From positions 1 through 25,228 of IMG/VR virus record IMGVR_UViG_3300040816_000148: a stretch of DNA of 25,228 nt; one strand, given 5' to 3'. The notes under the pieces were generated by a model. That model searched no databases. It was not told the DNA's origin and saw only the letters and a list, made by a program, of their open reading frames with translations. This document shows, in pieces, positions 7,210 through 15,160 of this stretch (positions are counted from its first letter, which is position 1; every line of letters begins with the position of its first letter). The translations under genes were made by a program, and so were the position numbers. Origin of the DNA: a virus.

Positions 7210-7559
7210 TGAAATCTTTTAAGCAAATCAGAGAAGACATTTTCAAATTAAAGAACTTTAAGGATCGTGATCGTAAAGGTCATGAGGCTTATATGAATAT
7301 CGAAATTGTTAAGGGTAATACCAGTAATAAGTATGATGATGATTTCGGTTTCAATAAGCAAGAACTAGGTGTTATGGATAAGGTTATTAGTAAAATTAAG
7401 AATATGCATATTTCTAGTTTTGATGGTGGTAACACTGCTCCTGCATCTTTAGAGTTTTATGGGGATGAGGCTTCTTTAAAGAAATTTGCATCAGATAAAA
7501 ATGTACAAAAGATTGTTAAAAAATACAAAGGTAAAGTATCTGGACCATATAAAGCTTAA
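7209..7559 (+). CDS. Unknown protein with capsid-targeting-like leader
   Basis: The 116-aa protein begins MKSFKQIRE|D, a leader-like start with I-x-E followed by Asp. The rest is a small alpha/beta domain: I-V-K-G-N-T, then D-F-G-F-N-K-Q-E-L-G-V-M-D-K-V-I, then a strand S-L-E-F-Y-G-D and a Lys-rich helix. No catalytic motif is visible. It shares its first base with the upstream stop. Probably virion-internal by leader and position only. Confidence 0.75.
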   Translation: MKSFKQIREDIFKLKNFKDRDRKGHEAYMNIEIVKGNTSNKYDDDFGFNKQELGVMDKVISKIKNMHISSFDGGNTAPASLEFYGDEASLKKFASDKNVQKIVKKYKGKVSGPYKA

Positions 7560-7569
7560 TTGACTTATA

Positions 7570-7578
7570 TATAATATA
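7570..7578 (+). promoter_or_regulatory. Possible promoter -10 element (TATAATATA)
   Basis: The 21-nt gap before the ATG at 7581 is an AT tract containing TATAATATA, the same -10 and downstream bases as the five sigma-70-type promoters of this window. No -35 hexamer lies 17 bp upstream. If active it would start transcription at about the ATG. It may instead be a degenerate late promoter or chance. Confidence 0.25.
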
Positions 7579-7580
7579 TA

Positions 7581-7949
7581 ATGAAAGTATTTGACGAATT
7601 AAATAGACGTAATTTTGAATTATATGCTTCTCAGAATTATAATAACCCTGAGTGCATTGACATAGAAGAATTCAAAGAGGACTTGGCAAGATTTAAATAT
7701 CTAAAAAGACTTCTGAGAAGGTATGAGGTAACCGAAGACTTGCAAGAAAGATTGATTTTAAATCATCTGATTGTGTTATATAACGTCTTCGGTATAACTG
7801 CTGCCAATAAAATGATATGGTATAAAATAGAAAGGGAACACTGGACTTATATTAAACCATTTCTAGTCTTCCTTAATTACTTACCAGTGGATGAAAAGGT
7901 TGATATACCTTTAGATCCATATATTGTAGACGTACTTAGGAAAATTTAA
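7581..7949 (+). CDS. Conserved T4-like phage protein of unknown function
   Basis: The 122-aa helical protein has the pattern F-D-E-L-N...F-E-L-Y-A, then D-I-E-E-F-K-E-D-L-A-R-F-K-Y-L-K-R-L-L-R-R-Y, then L-Q-E-R-L-I-L-N-H-L-I-V-L-Y-N-V-F-G. I recognise this as conserved in cyanophages and relatives. MKVFDEL superficially resembles the leader of its neighbours, but no x-x-E|A/G site follows. The TAATG junction ties it to the next gene, its usual partner. Structural or assembly role possible, not shown. Confidence 0.75.
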   Translation: MKVFDELNRRNFELYASQNYNNPECIDIEEFKEDLARFKYLKRLLRRYEVTEDLQERLILNHLIVLYNVFGITAANKMIWYKIEREHWTYIKPFLVFLNYLPVDEKVDIPLDPYIVDVLRKI

Positions 7950-8533
7950 TGAGTGTAGTATCAAGAACAGCTGATTTATTTTACGCCTTTAGGTTTCTAA
8001 AGTTGTTGGTTACTCCATGGGATAAAATGGGTGCATACGAATATGGTATTGTTGACGAGAATGGAAAAGTTTTAATTAAGGGTAAAGATATAACAGACCC
8101 TAAGGCAAAGGCAGAGTACACGGTTTTTCATAGGTTGGTATTTAACCTAAAAAGGATTTTAAATAAACTGCCTTTCGGTAAAACAAAACTGGCATCTTAT
8201 GCTGCCGCTTTGTTTTTAATAAAGGAAAATACTGGACTAACAGAAGAACAAATTAGAAAGGTATTGGAAGAAATTTTAGAGGATATGGATGAATCACTAA
8301 ATGAGGAAGTATTCTTCGTTAAAGATGATGTCATTAATCCTGGTAAATATAAATTAGTTTCTGAAATGGCTAGTATGGATACGGGAGAAATTATTGCTTT
8401 TCCTGGCCAAGAAGTGGTAATATCACTTCACAGTAAACCAGTAGACTATATGTTTAATACTGGAATTTACGAGGTAACACATACTTTAACACAACAGAAA
8501 TTATATATAACTAGTGGAGATATACAAAAATGA
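7949..8533 (+). CDS. Conserved T4-like phage protein of unknown function
   Basis: The 194-aa protein opens with V-V-S-R-T-A-D-L-F-Y-A-F-R-F-L-K-L-L-V-T-P-W, and the middle has L-P-F-G-K-T-K-L-A-S-Y-A-A-A-L-F-L-I-K-E, a block conserved in marine T4-like phages. The C-terminal 60 residues (about 130-194) form a small beta-rich domain. No enzyme motif is seen. It is translationally coupled to both neighbours (TAATG upstream, ATGA downstream). Confidence 0.75.
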   Translation: MSVVSRTADLFYAFRFLKLLVTPWDKMGAYEYGIVDENGKVLIKGKDITDPKAKAEYTVFHRLVFNLKRILNKLPFGKTKLASYAAALFLIKENTGLTEEQIRKVLEEILEDMDESLNEEVFFVKDDVINPGKYKLVSEMASMDTGEIIAFPGQEVVISLHSKPVDYMFNTGIYEVTHTLTQQKLYITSGDIQK

Positions 8534-8973
8534 AAAAATTTAAAGACGTATGGGAAGATGCAGCGGCCAATTCCGTGGCAAAAGGCGGTGTCTCCCTGCC
8601 TGCAGATGCAGTTCATGATAAGAAAAAGAGGAAAAAAGCAGTGTACGATGGAAGAACAAAGGAAGGCCGTAAATTCGTAGAACGAATGTTGGCAAGAAGA
8701 AAGTCCAAAAATGAAAAGGCTCAAAAGAGTTTACAGGCGCAAAATTTAAAATCCGTTGAAGTAAAAGAAGACAGCGTAGAAGAAGCTAGAAAAGCCCCAC
8801 AGATTAAACATTTAAATATTTACGGTTCAGAGATTAGTGGTTTAAGATCCGGAGGCAAATATTATATGGCAATGGCAATTGATATGAGAGGCAAACTTAT
8901 GTATAAAGTAATCGATGAGTTTGGTTCTATTGAAACCATTGACCTTAAAACATTCGCAAAAAGATTCGGTTAA
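8530..8973 (+). CDS. Basic unknown protein with capsid-targeting-like leader
   Basis: The 147-aa protein begins MKKFKDVWE|D, a weaker version of the shared leader. Residues 30-75 are strongly basic (D-K-K-K-R-K-K-A-V-Y-D-G-R-T-K-E-G-R-K-F-V-E-R-M-L-A-R-R), a block I recognise from cyanophage virion-region proteins. A compact C-terminal domain (about 95-147) has alternating strands, Y-Y-M-A-M-A-I-D-M-R-G-K-L-M-Y-K-V-I. It is probably a DNA-contacting internal protein; no direct functional motif. Confidence 0.7.
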   Translation: MKKFKDVWEDAAANSVAKGGVSLPADAVHDKKKRKKAVYDGRTKEGRKFVERMLARRKSKNEKAQKSLQAQNLKSVEVKEDSVEEARKAPQIKHLNIYGSEISGLRSGGKYYMAMAIDMRGKLMYKVIDEFGSIETIDLKTFAKRFG

Positions 8974-8989
8974 TTATATAGGTTAGATT

Positions 8990-9382
8990 ATGTCAAAAAT
9001 ATTGATGGGTATTATAGGAGCAATGGGGCTGGCAGGTTTCATGTATTATAATTTTTCTGTAGTACCAATGAAGAATAAGTTGGAAGAACAAGCAAAGGTT
9101 ATTATTGCTCAAGACCTACGTGATCAAGAACAAAGAGCTACTATAGAGTCAATTCAAAGTAATCTGACTAGAACCACACAAGCCCTTTCTGGGTTACAAA
9201 TTCAAAATCAACAATACGAAGTAGAGATGGCTGAATACTTGGATATATTCAGACGTCATAACTTATCTAAATTGGCTAGTGCAAAACCTGGGATGGTAGA
9301 ATTAAGAGCTAATAATGCAACTAAGGAGGTATTCGATGCGATTGAAGCAGATAGCGCTCGTATTTCTAGCCTTAACGATTAG
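8990..9382 (+). CDS. Inner-membrane coiled-coil protein, i-spanin-like (Rz-like)
   Basis: The 130-aa protein has an N-terminal membrane helix (about 4-21, I-L-M-G-I-I-G-A-M-G-L-A-G-F-M-Y-Y) and a long coiled-coil periplasmic part rich in Gln, Glu and Leu. This is the layout of Rz-type i-spanins, which bridge to an outer-membrane lipoprotein and fuse the membranes at lysis. The lipoprotein gene starts inside its 3' end, as in Rz/Rz1 pairs. No sequence match to lambda Rz is claimed; architecture and context carry the call. Confidence 0.65.
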   Translation: MSKILMGIIGAMGLAGFMYYNFSVVPMKNKLEEQAKVIIAQDLRDQEQRATIESIQSNLTRTTQALSGLQIQNQQYEVEMAEYLDIFRRHNLSKLASAKPGMVELRANNATKEVFDAIEADSARISSLND

Positions 9383-9836
9383 TGGTTGTAGTTTACTTCA
9401 ACAGTCTCCAAGAGAAGTTGAGATAATTACCAAACCAGTTAAAGTTGATATTGTTCAACCAGTACTACCTAGACCTATTGACTTAAAAGAACCTAAATGG
9501 TATGTGGTATCAGATACCAAAATTATAGAGGCATGTCTAAAGAGTCCAGAAACTAATAAACCTGACTGTAAGTTAGGTAGAGAAGATAAGTATCCAGAAG
9601 GATACACATATTTGGATAGATTTATAGATGACATCAAAAAGAAACATGGCGGAGATATAGTATTTTATGCCATGACTGTGGACGATTATGAGTTAATGGC
9701 TTATAACACACAGGAAATTAAACGTTATATTAATCAACTCGGAGAAGTGATTATTTATTATAGGAATGTAACTATCGATGATGAGAAAGGCGCAGCAGTT
9801 GGTATCAAAGTGGAGGAAGAAAATGGCAACGACTAG
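9336..9836 (+). CDS. Outer-membrane lipoprotein, o-spanin-like (Rz1-like)
   Basis: AAGGAGG at 9323-9329 with a 6-nt spacer sets the start at ATG 9336 rather than the in-frame ATG at 9315. The 166-aa product has a lipoprotein signal, M-R-L-K-Q-I-A-L-V-F-L-A-L-T-I-S-G-C19, with lipobox T-I-S-G|C. A Pro/Val stretch follows (P-V-L-P-R-P-I-D-L-K-E-P-K-W-Y-V-V), similar to the P-x-P...W-x-V-(V/I) segment of many o-spanins. It is longer than classical Rz1. It overlaps the i-spanin-like gene by 47 nt and the lipase gene by 14 nt. Confidence 0.7.
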   Translation: MRLKQIALVFLALTISGCSLLQQSPREVEIITKPVKVDIVQPVLPRPIDLKEPKWYVVSDTKIIEACLKSPETNKPDCKLGREDKYPEGYTYLDRFIDDIKKKHGGDIVFYAMTVDDYELMAYNTQEIKRYINQLGEVIIYYRNVTIDDEKGAAVGIKVEEENGND

Positions 9837-10584
9837 AATGAAAGAAGAAATGGGCAAATGGGATAGAGCAGAAATAGCTGCACGTCTATCTGCAATTGCA
9901 TATATGAATGAGAAACCAGCACAGACTGCTGCTAAGAAATTAGGTTTTGCATGGGTAAAATTAATCAGTAAAGATGGGGCAGAAGTATTAGTGGCTAAAG
10001 ATAGAAATGATTTATGGTTTGCATTTAGAGGTACTGAACCTTCTAAAATGAATGATGTTATGGCTGACCTTAAAATTATTAAGAATACTGCCAAGGCTGG
10101 TGGTAAAGTACACGGTGGATTCCAACAAGAAGTAAATGATTTATGGATGGACATTGTAAAAGAACTAGAACACAACGACCAATTAAAAGTAAGAAAAGAT
10201 GTGTATATGACTGGACATAGTCTAGGCGCCGCCATGGCAACTATTGCATCTACTAGATATCAACCAGAAGAATTATTCACTTTCGGATCTCCAAGAGTTG
10301 GTGGGCCAAGATTCATTAAAAATATTAAGTGCCCACATTATAGATTTATGAATAATAACGATATAGTATGTAGAATACCACCTGCATGGTTAGGGTTTAG
10401 ACACCATGGAACTATGATTTATTTCGATAGAAATGGTAATAAGGCTCCTAAACCAACATGGGGAGATTTGTTTTATGGTATTCTAAACTCGTGGAAACGA
10501 TTTAAATTCTTCGATGGTGTTGTAGACCACGGAATGCCACACTACGTTAAGGCATTGCGCAAACTGGCTAAGGTAGAAAAATAA
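9823..10584 (+). CDS. Class 3 lipase (alpha/beta hydrolase)
   Basis: The 253-aa protein carries the full lipase class 3 signature: A-F-R-G-T-E-P (65-72, oxyanion strand), V-H-G-G-F, nucleophile elbow T-G-H-S133-L-G-A-A, F-G-S-P-R-V-G-G-P-R-F, D180 in N-N-N-D-I-V-C-R-I-P-P, and H240 in H-Y-V-K-A-L. Ser133/Asp180/His240 form the predicted triad. There is no signal peptide. GGAGG at 9812-9816 places the start at 9823, in preference to the in-frame ATG at 9778. Overlap with the spanin-like genes suggests an ester- or phospholipid-cleaving role in lysis; a virion role is also possible. Confidence 0.85.
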   Translation: MATTRMKEEMGKWDRAEIAARLSAIAYMNEKPAQTAAKKLGFAWVKLISKDGAEVLVAKDRNDLWFAFRGTEPSKMNDVMADLKIIKNTAKAGGKVHGGFQQEVNDLWMDIVKELEHNDQLKVRKDVYMTGHSLGAAMATIASTRYQPEELFTFGSPRVGGPRFIKNIKCPHYRFMNNNDIVCRIPPAWLGFRHHGTMIYFDRNGNKAPKPTWGDLFYGILNSWKRFKFFDGVVDHGMPHYVKALRKLAKVEK

Positions 10585-10901
10585 TGTATTGGCTTCTTAT
10601 TCTTACTGTTAAATCAATATTGAGTTCTGTTATAGGATCATCTTTCTATAACTGGTTTCAAGGTACTACATTAGGTATATGGTTTCAAAAACAAGTAGAC
10701 AGATTTATGCAACACTTTGCAGAAAAATATAACTTAGAGGTTATAAAGAAAGATGCCAAGTTTAGGAAGCAATTTCCTCTGGCAGCAGAGAAGTTGGATA
10801 GGGTTGTAAAAAATTCTCATCCATGTAAAGAACTGCATGAATTTGACGCTTATCCCAAATTGATAGCTAGAATAGAAGAGCTAGAAAAAAAAGTAAAATA
10901 G
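10584..10901 (+). CDS. Small membrane-anchored protein of unknown function
   Basis: The 105-aa protein has an N-terminal hydrophobic segment (Y-W-L-L-I-L-T-V-K-S-I-L-S-S-V-I-G-S), an amphipathic region with W-F-Q-K-Q-V-D-R-F-M-Q-H-F, and a C-terminal charged helix ending in I-E-E-L-E-K-K-V-K. It is coupled to the lipase gene by a TAATG junction, which suggests a part in the same membrane-directed process. It is the last gene before the strong promoter at 10905. Confidence 0.65.
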   Translation: MYWLLILTVKSILSSVIGSSFYNWFQGTTLGIWFQKQVDRFMQHFAEKYNLEVIKKDAKFRKQFPLAAEKLDRVVKNSHPCKELHEFDAYPKLIARIEELEKKVK

Positions 10902-10904
10902 TTG

Positions 10905-10933
10905 TTTACATTTCATGTGAAATGTGATATAAT
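10905..10933 (+). promoter_or_regulatory. Sigma-70-type promoter upstream of nrdA
   Basis: TTTACA (10905-10910) and TATAAT (10928-10933) are separated by exactly 17 bp, with an extended -10 TGA at 10925-10927. The predicted start is near 10940, leaving a leader of about 20 nt. This is the first of five near-identical promoters and marks the change from the lysis-type block to the nucleotide-metabolism block. Confidence 0.85.
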
Positions 10934-10959
10934 ATATACTATTAAAACATGGAATAATA

Positions 10960-13275
10960 ATGAATGGGATAAATGCAATGAAAATCAATGTCACTAAACG
11001 TGACGGTTCACAACAAGAATTTGACTTAGAAAAAGTACACAAGGTACTAGAATGGGCAGTTGACGGTATTACGGGCGTTAGTATTTCCGAAATAGAGCTC
11101 AAGGCTAATATACAGTTATATAATAATATACCTGCATACGATATACATGAACTATTAATTAAGTCAGCAGCAGAATTAATTTCTGAACAAACTCCTAACT
11201 ACCAATTCGTGGCAGCTAGGTTAATCAATTACAAACTGCGTAAAGAAGTTTATGGTGAATATGAACCCTGGCCTCTTGCTCAGTTAATTATAGAAAATAT
11301 TTATCGTAATGTATATGACGGCGAGATTATGACAAATTATACTAGGGATGAAATTGATGAGCTAGACAAATACATTAAACACGAACGTGATGATACCTTT
11401 ACCTATACTGGTATGGAACAGTTTAGAGGTAAGTACTTAGTCCAAGACCGTAAGAACAAACTCCATTATGAAACACCCCAGATGTTGTATATGTTAGTAT
11501 CAGCTACGTTGTTTATGAACTACCCTAAAGAAACCCGATTAAAATATGTCAAGGATTATTATGATGCTATATCTCAGTTCTATATCTCGCTCCCTACGCC
11601 GATTATGGCTGGTGTACGGACGCCGACCCGTCAGTTTTCAAGTTGTGTGCTTATCGAATCTGGTGATAGTCTTGATTCTATTAACGCTACTGCCACTTCA
11701 ATAGTAAAGTATATCAGTAAGAAGGCCGGTATCGGTATTGGTGCAGGTGCAATCAGGGCAGAGGGTGCAAAAGTAGGAGACGGTTCCGTAGTGCACACTG
11801 GACTTATCCCATTCTTAAAATACTTTCAAGCGGCAGTTAAATCATGTTCACAAGGTGGTGTTCGTGGTGGTGCAGCGACAGTATATATTCCAGTGTGGCA
11901 CTACGAATTCGAGGATCTGGTTGTTCTAAAGAATAATAAGGGAACAGAAGAGAACAGAGTCCGACACATGGACTATGCATTCCAATTTAATAAACTAATG
12001 TATGAAAGGTTACTTACAGGTGGCAATATTACATTCTTTGATCCTAATGACGTCCCTGGTTTATATGATGCATTCTTTGCAGACCAAGATAAATTCAAAG
12101 AGCTATATGAGAAGTATGAAAGAAAAACATCTATTAGGAAAAAGTCATTACCAGCAATTCAGGTATTCTCACAATTCTTAACAGAGAGAAAGGATACGGG
12201 TAGAATATATCTAATGAATGTTGACCATGCAAATGAACATGGTGCTTTCTTGCCGGATCGAGCCCCTATTAGAATGAGTAATCTATGTTGTGAAATTGAT
12301 TTACCTACTTCTCCGTTGGATGCATCTGATGAAAATGTAGGGGAAATATCACTGTGTACTTTATCAGCAATCAACTGGGGACTCATAAATGATCCAAAAG
12401 ACTTTGAGAAATATTGTAATCTTTCTGTTAGGGCTCTTGATGAGCTTCTTGATTATCAAGGGTATCCAGTACCTGCCGCTAAGAGAGGTACTCTCAGCCG
12501 AAGACCTCTTGGAGTTGGTATTATTAACCTCGCATACTTCCTTGCCAAACGTGGCCTAAAATATGATAAGTCTGCATTCGAGGTTGTGGATGAATATGCA
12601 GAGGCGTGGAGTTACTACCTTATTAAGGCATCTGCTGACTTGGCAGAAGAAAAAGGTAAAATTCCTTTAAATAATGAGACAAAATACGGCCATGGAGTTC
12701 TTCCAATTAATACATATAAGAGTGCAATAGATAATTTAATAGGGCACAAAGAACGTATGAATTGGGACGAATTGAGAACTCAACTCAAGGCCACAGGAAT
12801 TCGTAATAGTACCCTCATGGCATTAATGCCGTCAGAAACATCTGCACAGATTAGTAATAGTACAAATGGTATCGAGCCACCTAGAGCATTGGTATCATAT
12901 AAACAAAGTAAGGATGGTGTTATGGCCCAAGTAGTGCCAGGGTATCATCACTTAAAGAATAAGTATGATTTACTGTGGGATCAAAAATCTCCTGAAGGAT
13001 ACTTGCATATCTGTGCCATCTTACAGAAGTATATTGACCAAGGTATCTCGGTTAATACTTCATACAATCCGGAACACTTCGAGGACAATAAAATCCCTAT
13101 GTCAGAAATGATAAAGGATACAGTTACTGCCTATAAGTATGGATTAAAACAACTGTATTACTTTAACACCTTTGATGGTGCTGGAGAAATGACAGACGAG
13201 ACCACACATCACACATATTATGAAGGTGAGTCCGAAACATACGAAGATGATGATTGCGAGAGTTGCAAGATTTGA
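10960..13275 (+). CDS. nrdA: Ribonucleoside-diphosphate reductase large subunit (class Ia)
   Basis: The 771-aa protein reduces ribonucleoside diphosphates to deoxy forms with NrdB. It has an N-terminal ATP-cone-like region, S-S-C229-V-L-I (redox cysteine), the active-site segment S-N-L-C443-C444-E445-I-D, P-S-E-T-S-A-Q-I-S-N-S-T-N-G-I-E-P-P-R, and a C-terminal C766-E-S-C769-K-I redox tail. The Cys directly after C443 is unusual beside the SNLCxE of E. coli. ATG 10960 has a weak GGAA; ATG 10978 (M-K-I-N-V-T-K-R-D-G) is an alternative start. No intron or split is seen. It is followed at once by a small gene and nrdB. Confidence 0.95.
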   Translation: MNGINAMKINVTKRDGSQQEFDLEKVHKVLEWAVDGITGVSISEIELKANIQLYNNIPAYDIHELLIKSAAELISEQTPNYQFVAARLINYKLRKEVYGEYEPWPLAQLIIENIYRNVYDGEIMTNYTRDEIDELDKYIKHERDDTFTYTGMEQFRGKYLVQDRKNKLHYETPQMLYMLVSATLFMNYPKETRLKYVKDYYDAISQFYISLPTPIMAGVRTPTRQFSSCVLIESGDSLDSINATATSIVKYISKKAGIGIGAGAIRAEGAKVGDGSVVHTGLIPFLKYFQAAVKSCSQGGVRGGAATVYIPVWHYEFEDLVVLKNNKGTEENRVRHMDYAFQFNKLMYERLLTGGNITFFDPNDVPGLYDAFFADQDKFKELYEKYERKTSIRKKSLPAIQVFSQFLTERKDTGRIYLMNVDHANEHGAFLPDRAPIRMSNLCCEIDLPTSPLDASDENVGEISLCTLSAINWGLINDPKDFEKYCNLSVRALDELLDYQGYPVPAAKRGTLSRRPLGVGIINLAYFLAKRGLKYDKSAFEVVDEYAEAWSYYLIKASADLAEEKGKIPLNNETKYGHGVLPINTYKSAIDNLIGHKERMNWDELRTQLKATGIRNSTLMALMPSETSAQISNSTNGIEPPRALVSYKQSKDGVMAQVVPGYHHLKNKYDLLWDQKSPEGYLHICAILQKYIDQGISVNTSYNPEHFEDNKIPMSEMIKDTVTAYKYGLKQLYYFNTFDGAGEMTDETTHHTYYEGESETYEDDDCESCKI

Positions 13276-13448
13276 AAAAGAAAGAACGAATTCCACTAAA
13301 AGGTGGAGAAGAGTTTGACGCACTTACACCAGCACGTAAACGGTATAAGTATTTAACTAGCCCTGGTGTTACCAAAAACATTAAAAAGGGTTATAATAAA
13401 CGATTTAGAAAAAAAGGAAAAATTAATGTCAGTATTGAAGAAGAATAA
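13272..13448 (+). CDS. Small basic conserved protein between nrdA and nrdB
   Basis: The 58-aa protein reads I-P-L-K-G-G-E-E-F-D-A-L-T-P-A-R-K-R-Y-K-Y and ends in a basic tail K-K-G-Y-N-K-R-F-R-K-K-G-K, a pattern I recognise in marine T4-like phages. No ATG is available. TTG at 13272 overlaps the nrdA stop and has GAGAG upstream; TTG at 13263 or 13254 are alternatives. It overlaps nrdB by 23 nt. The charge suggests nucleic-acid binding; function unknown. Confidence 0.65.
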   Translation: MKKKERIPLKGGEEFDALTPARKRYKYLTSPGVTKNIKKGYNKRFRKKGKINVSIEEE

Positions 13449-14499
13449 AAAGTCCCATCTGGAGAAAAATATGTTCTTAGATGAAGGCGTAGATATTCAA
13501 AGATATGATGAACTAAAATACCCACAATTAGATAAGATTACCGAAAAACAATTAGGATTCTTTTGGAGACCCGAAGAGGTAGATATTTCAAAAGATAAAA
13601 AAGATTTCGATTCTCTTACCGAACATGAGAAGCATATTTTTACATCAAATTTAAAGAGACAGATTGTATTGGATTCGGTACAGGGCCGTGCACCTAATCT
13701 TGCATTCTTACCTATTGCATCTCTACCAGAAGTAGAGAACTGGATTGAAACTTGGTCATTCTTTGAAACAATTCACAGCAAGAGTTATACACATATCATT
13801 CGTAATATATATCCAGACCCTTCGAAGGTATTTGATGGCATTTTGGATACTAAAGAAATTGGCAATTGTGCAGATTCTATTAGTACCTACTATGATGATT
13901 TGGTTACATCAAATAATGGGCCGACTAATAAAATGCAACATAAGAGAGCTATTTGGATGGCGATGATGTCTGCAAATGCATTAGAAGGAGTAAGGTTCTA
14001 TGTATCATTTGCATGTTCGTGGGCCTTTGCAGAGTTAAAGAAAATGGAAGGTAATGCAAAGATTATCAAGTTTATTGCTCGTGATGAAAATGTGCACCTT
14101 GCATCAACTACTACAATGTTAAAACTCTTACAGAAAGAAGATAAAGACTTTGCAAAGATTGCAAAACAAACTGAAAAAGAATCCATTCAGTTATATGTAG
14201 ATGTAATTGAACAAGAAAAGGCATGGGCCGAATACCTGTTCCGTGACGGTTCTATGATTGGTCTAAATTCAAAACTCTTATGTGACTATATAGAATGGAT
14301 TGGTTGTAAAAGAATGAGGGCAATTGGATTACCTTGTCCGTATACAGTTACTCAAATGAATCCATTACCATGGACAGAAAAATGGATTTCTGGAGGTAAT
14401 GTTCAAGTAGCACCACAAGAGACCGAAATAAGTTCCTATGTGGTTGGGGGTGTAAAACAAGACGTAGATGACAACACACTAAAAGGACTCAGTCTATAA
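13426..14499 (+). CDS. nrdB: Ribonucleoside-diphosphate reductase small subunit (class Ia)
   Basis: The 357-aa protein holds the di-iron tyrosyl radical for NrdA. Ligands are all present: D83, E114 and H117 in F-F-E-T-I-H-S-K-S-Y, radical Tyr121, E187 in A-L-E-G-V-R-F-Y, and E221/H224 in A-R-D-E-N-V-H-L. AAGGA at 13414-13418 with a 7-nt spacer sets ATG 13426; the in-frame ATG at 13366 lies inside the previous gene. The stop overlaps the next start (TAATG). Confidence 0.95.
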   Translation: MSVLKKNKKSHLEKNMFLDEGVDIQRYDELKYPQLDKITEKQLGFFWRPEEVDISKDKKDFDSLTEHEKHIFTSNLKRQIVLDSVQGRAPNLAFLPIASLPEVENWIETWSFFETIHSKSYTHIIRNIYPDPSKVFDGILDTKEIGNCADSISTYYDDLVTSNNGPTNKMQHKRAIWMAMMSANALEGVRFYVSFACSWAFAELKKMEGNAKIIKFIARDENVHLASTTTMLKLLQKEDKDFAKIAKQTEKESIQLYVDVIEQEKAWAEYLFRDGSMIGLNSKLLCDYIEWIGCKRMRAIGLPCPYTVTQMNPLPWTEKWISGGNVQVAPQETEISSYVVGGVKQDVDDNTLKGLSL

Positions 14500-14696
14500 T
14501 GCCAACACAACTTAAATTTAATTTTGACAAACCTCGAGATTGTACTCCTAAGGAACAAAAAGAGTGGATCGGCGGCGAACTTAAATATTGGGCTGATATT
14601 CAAGGCAATATTATTATAGGTTTATCAATTTTACAAGTAAGTCTTTTAGGATTCATGTTAGGTATGATGTGTGTCATAGAAAATACAATAGCTTAG
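14499..14696 (+). CDS. Small single-pass membrane protein
   Basis: The 65-aa protein has a charged N-terminal half (K-P-R-D-C-T-P-K-E-Q-K-E-W-I-G-G-E-L-K-Y-W) and one membrane helix (I-I-I-G-L-S-I-L-Q-V-S-L-L-G-F-M-L-G-M-M). It is coupled to nrdB by TAATG and lies 9 nt before the glutaredoxin gene. No function is recognised. Confidence 0.65.
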   Translation: MPTQLKFNFDKPRDCTPKEQKEWIGGELKYWADIQGNIIIGLSILQVSLLGFMLGMMCVIENTIA

Positions 14697-14705
14697 GAGA
14701 ATATA

Positions 14706-14936
14706 ATGAAAATAGAAATTTTTAGTAAGGATAATTGCCCTTACTGTGATATGGCAGTGCACAAGGCACAGTCAATGATACAAGAAAGAAACGATATAGA
14801 ATATTCAGTCTTTAAATTGGGAATTGATTTTGGTAGAGAAGAAATGCTAGAGAATTTCCCAGGAGCAAGAACCTTTCCCCAAATAAGAGTTGATGGGGAG
14901 AATATTGGCGGGTGGTTAGAATTTCAAAAGATTTAA
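14706..14936 (+). CDS. Glutaredoxin
   Basis: The 76-aa thioredoxin-fold protein has C-P-Y-C (14-17), the cis-Pro segment R-T-F-P-Q-I, and G-G-W-L-E-F in place of the usual G-G-x-D-E/D-L. The natural partner is the ribonucleotide reductase encoded just upstream, which needs a dithiol donor. TAGGAG precedes the ATG. It matches the role of T4 NrdC, though I do not assert direct orthology. Confidence 0.9.
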   Translation: MKIEIFSKDNCPYCDMAVHKAQSMIQERNDIEYSVFKLGIDFGREEMLENFPGARTFPQIRVDGENIGGWLEFQKI

Positions 14937-14953
14937 CAAATAAGGAGTTACTT

Positions 14954-15160
14954 ATGGCATACGGAACTGCACCGACACATTGGTACGTGCATGATTGTCA
15001 ATTTTGTTATAAACGATCATTTATTTCAATAGAGGATGAATGGGATACGGACGATAGATTCTGCCCTAATTGTGGTATATCATCAGAAGTGGATGCAACT
15101 TCAGACTATGGTGATACTACCGTAGAAACTTTGGATTATGACGAAGATTACGAGGAATAA
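14954..15160 (+). CDS. Small zinc-ribbon protein
   Basis: AAGGAG at 14942-14947 fixes ATG 14954. The 68-aa product has C-Q-F-C and C-P-N-C pairs about 22 residues apart, a four-Cys zinc ribbon, followed by an acidic tail (Y-D-E-D-Y-E-E). It could bind nucleic acid or protein. The next gene begins within its 3' end. Confidence 0.75.
   Translation: MAYGTAPTHWYVHDCQFCYKRSFISIEDEWDTDDRFCPNCGISSEVDATSDYGDTTVETLDYDEDYEE

Noticed and set aside
7581-7620. MKVFDEL as another capsid-targeting leader
   Set aside because: It resembles the leader for six residues but no x-x-E|A/G site follows, and the start belongs to a conserved family of its own.
15138-15160. Start of the GIY-YIG gene at a later ATG (15167)
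   Set aside because: That ATG is in another frame; no in-frame later ATG precedes the GIY motif with a better ribosome site.
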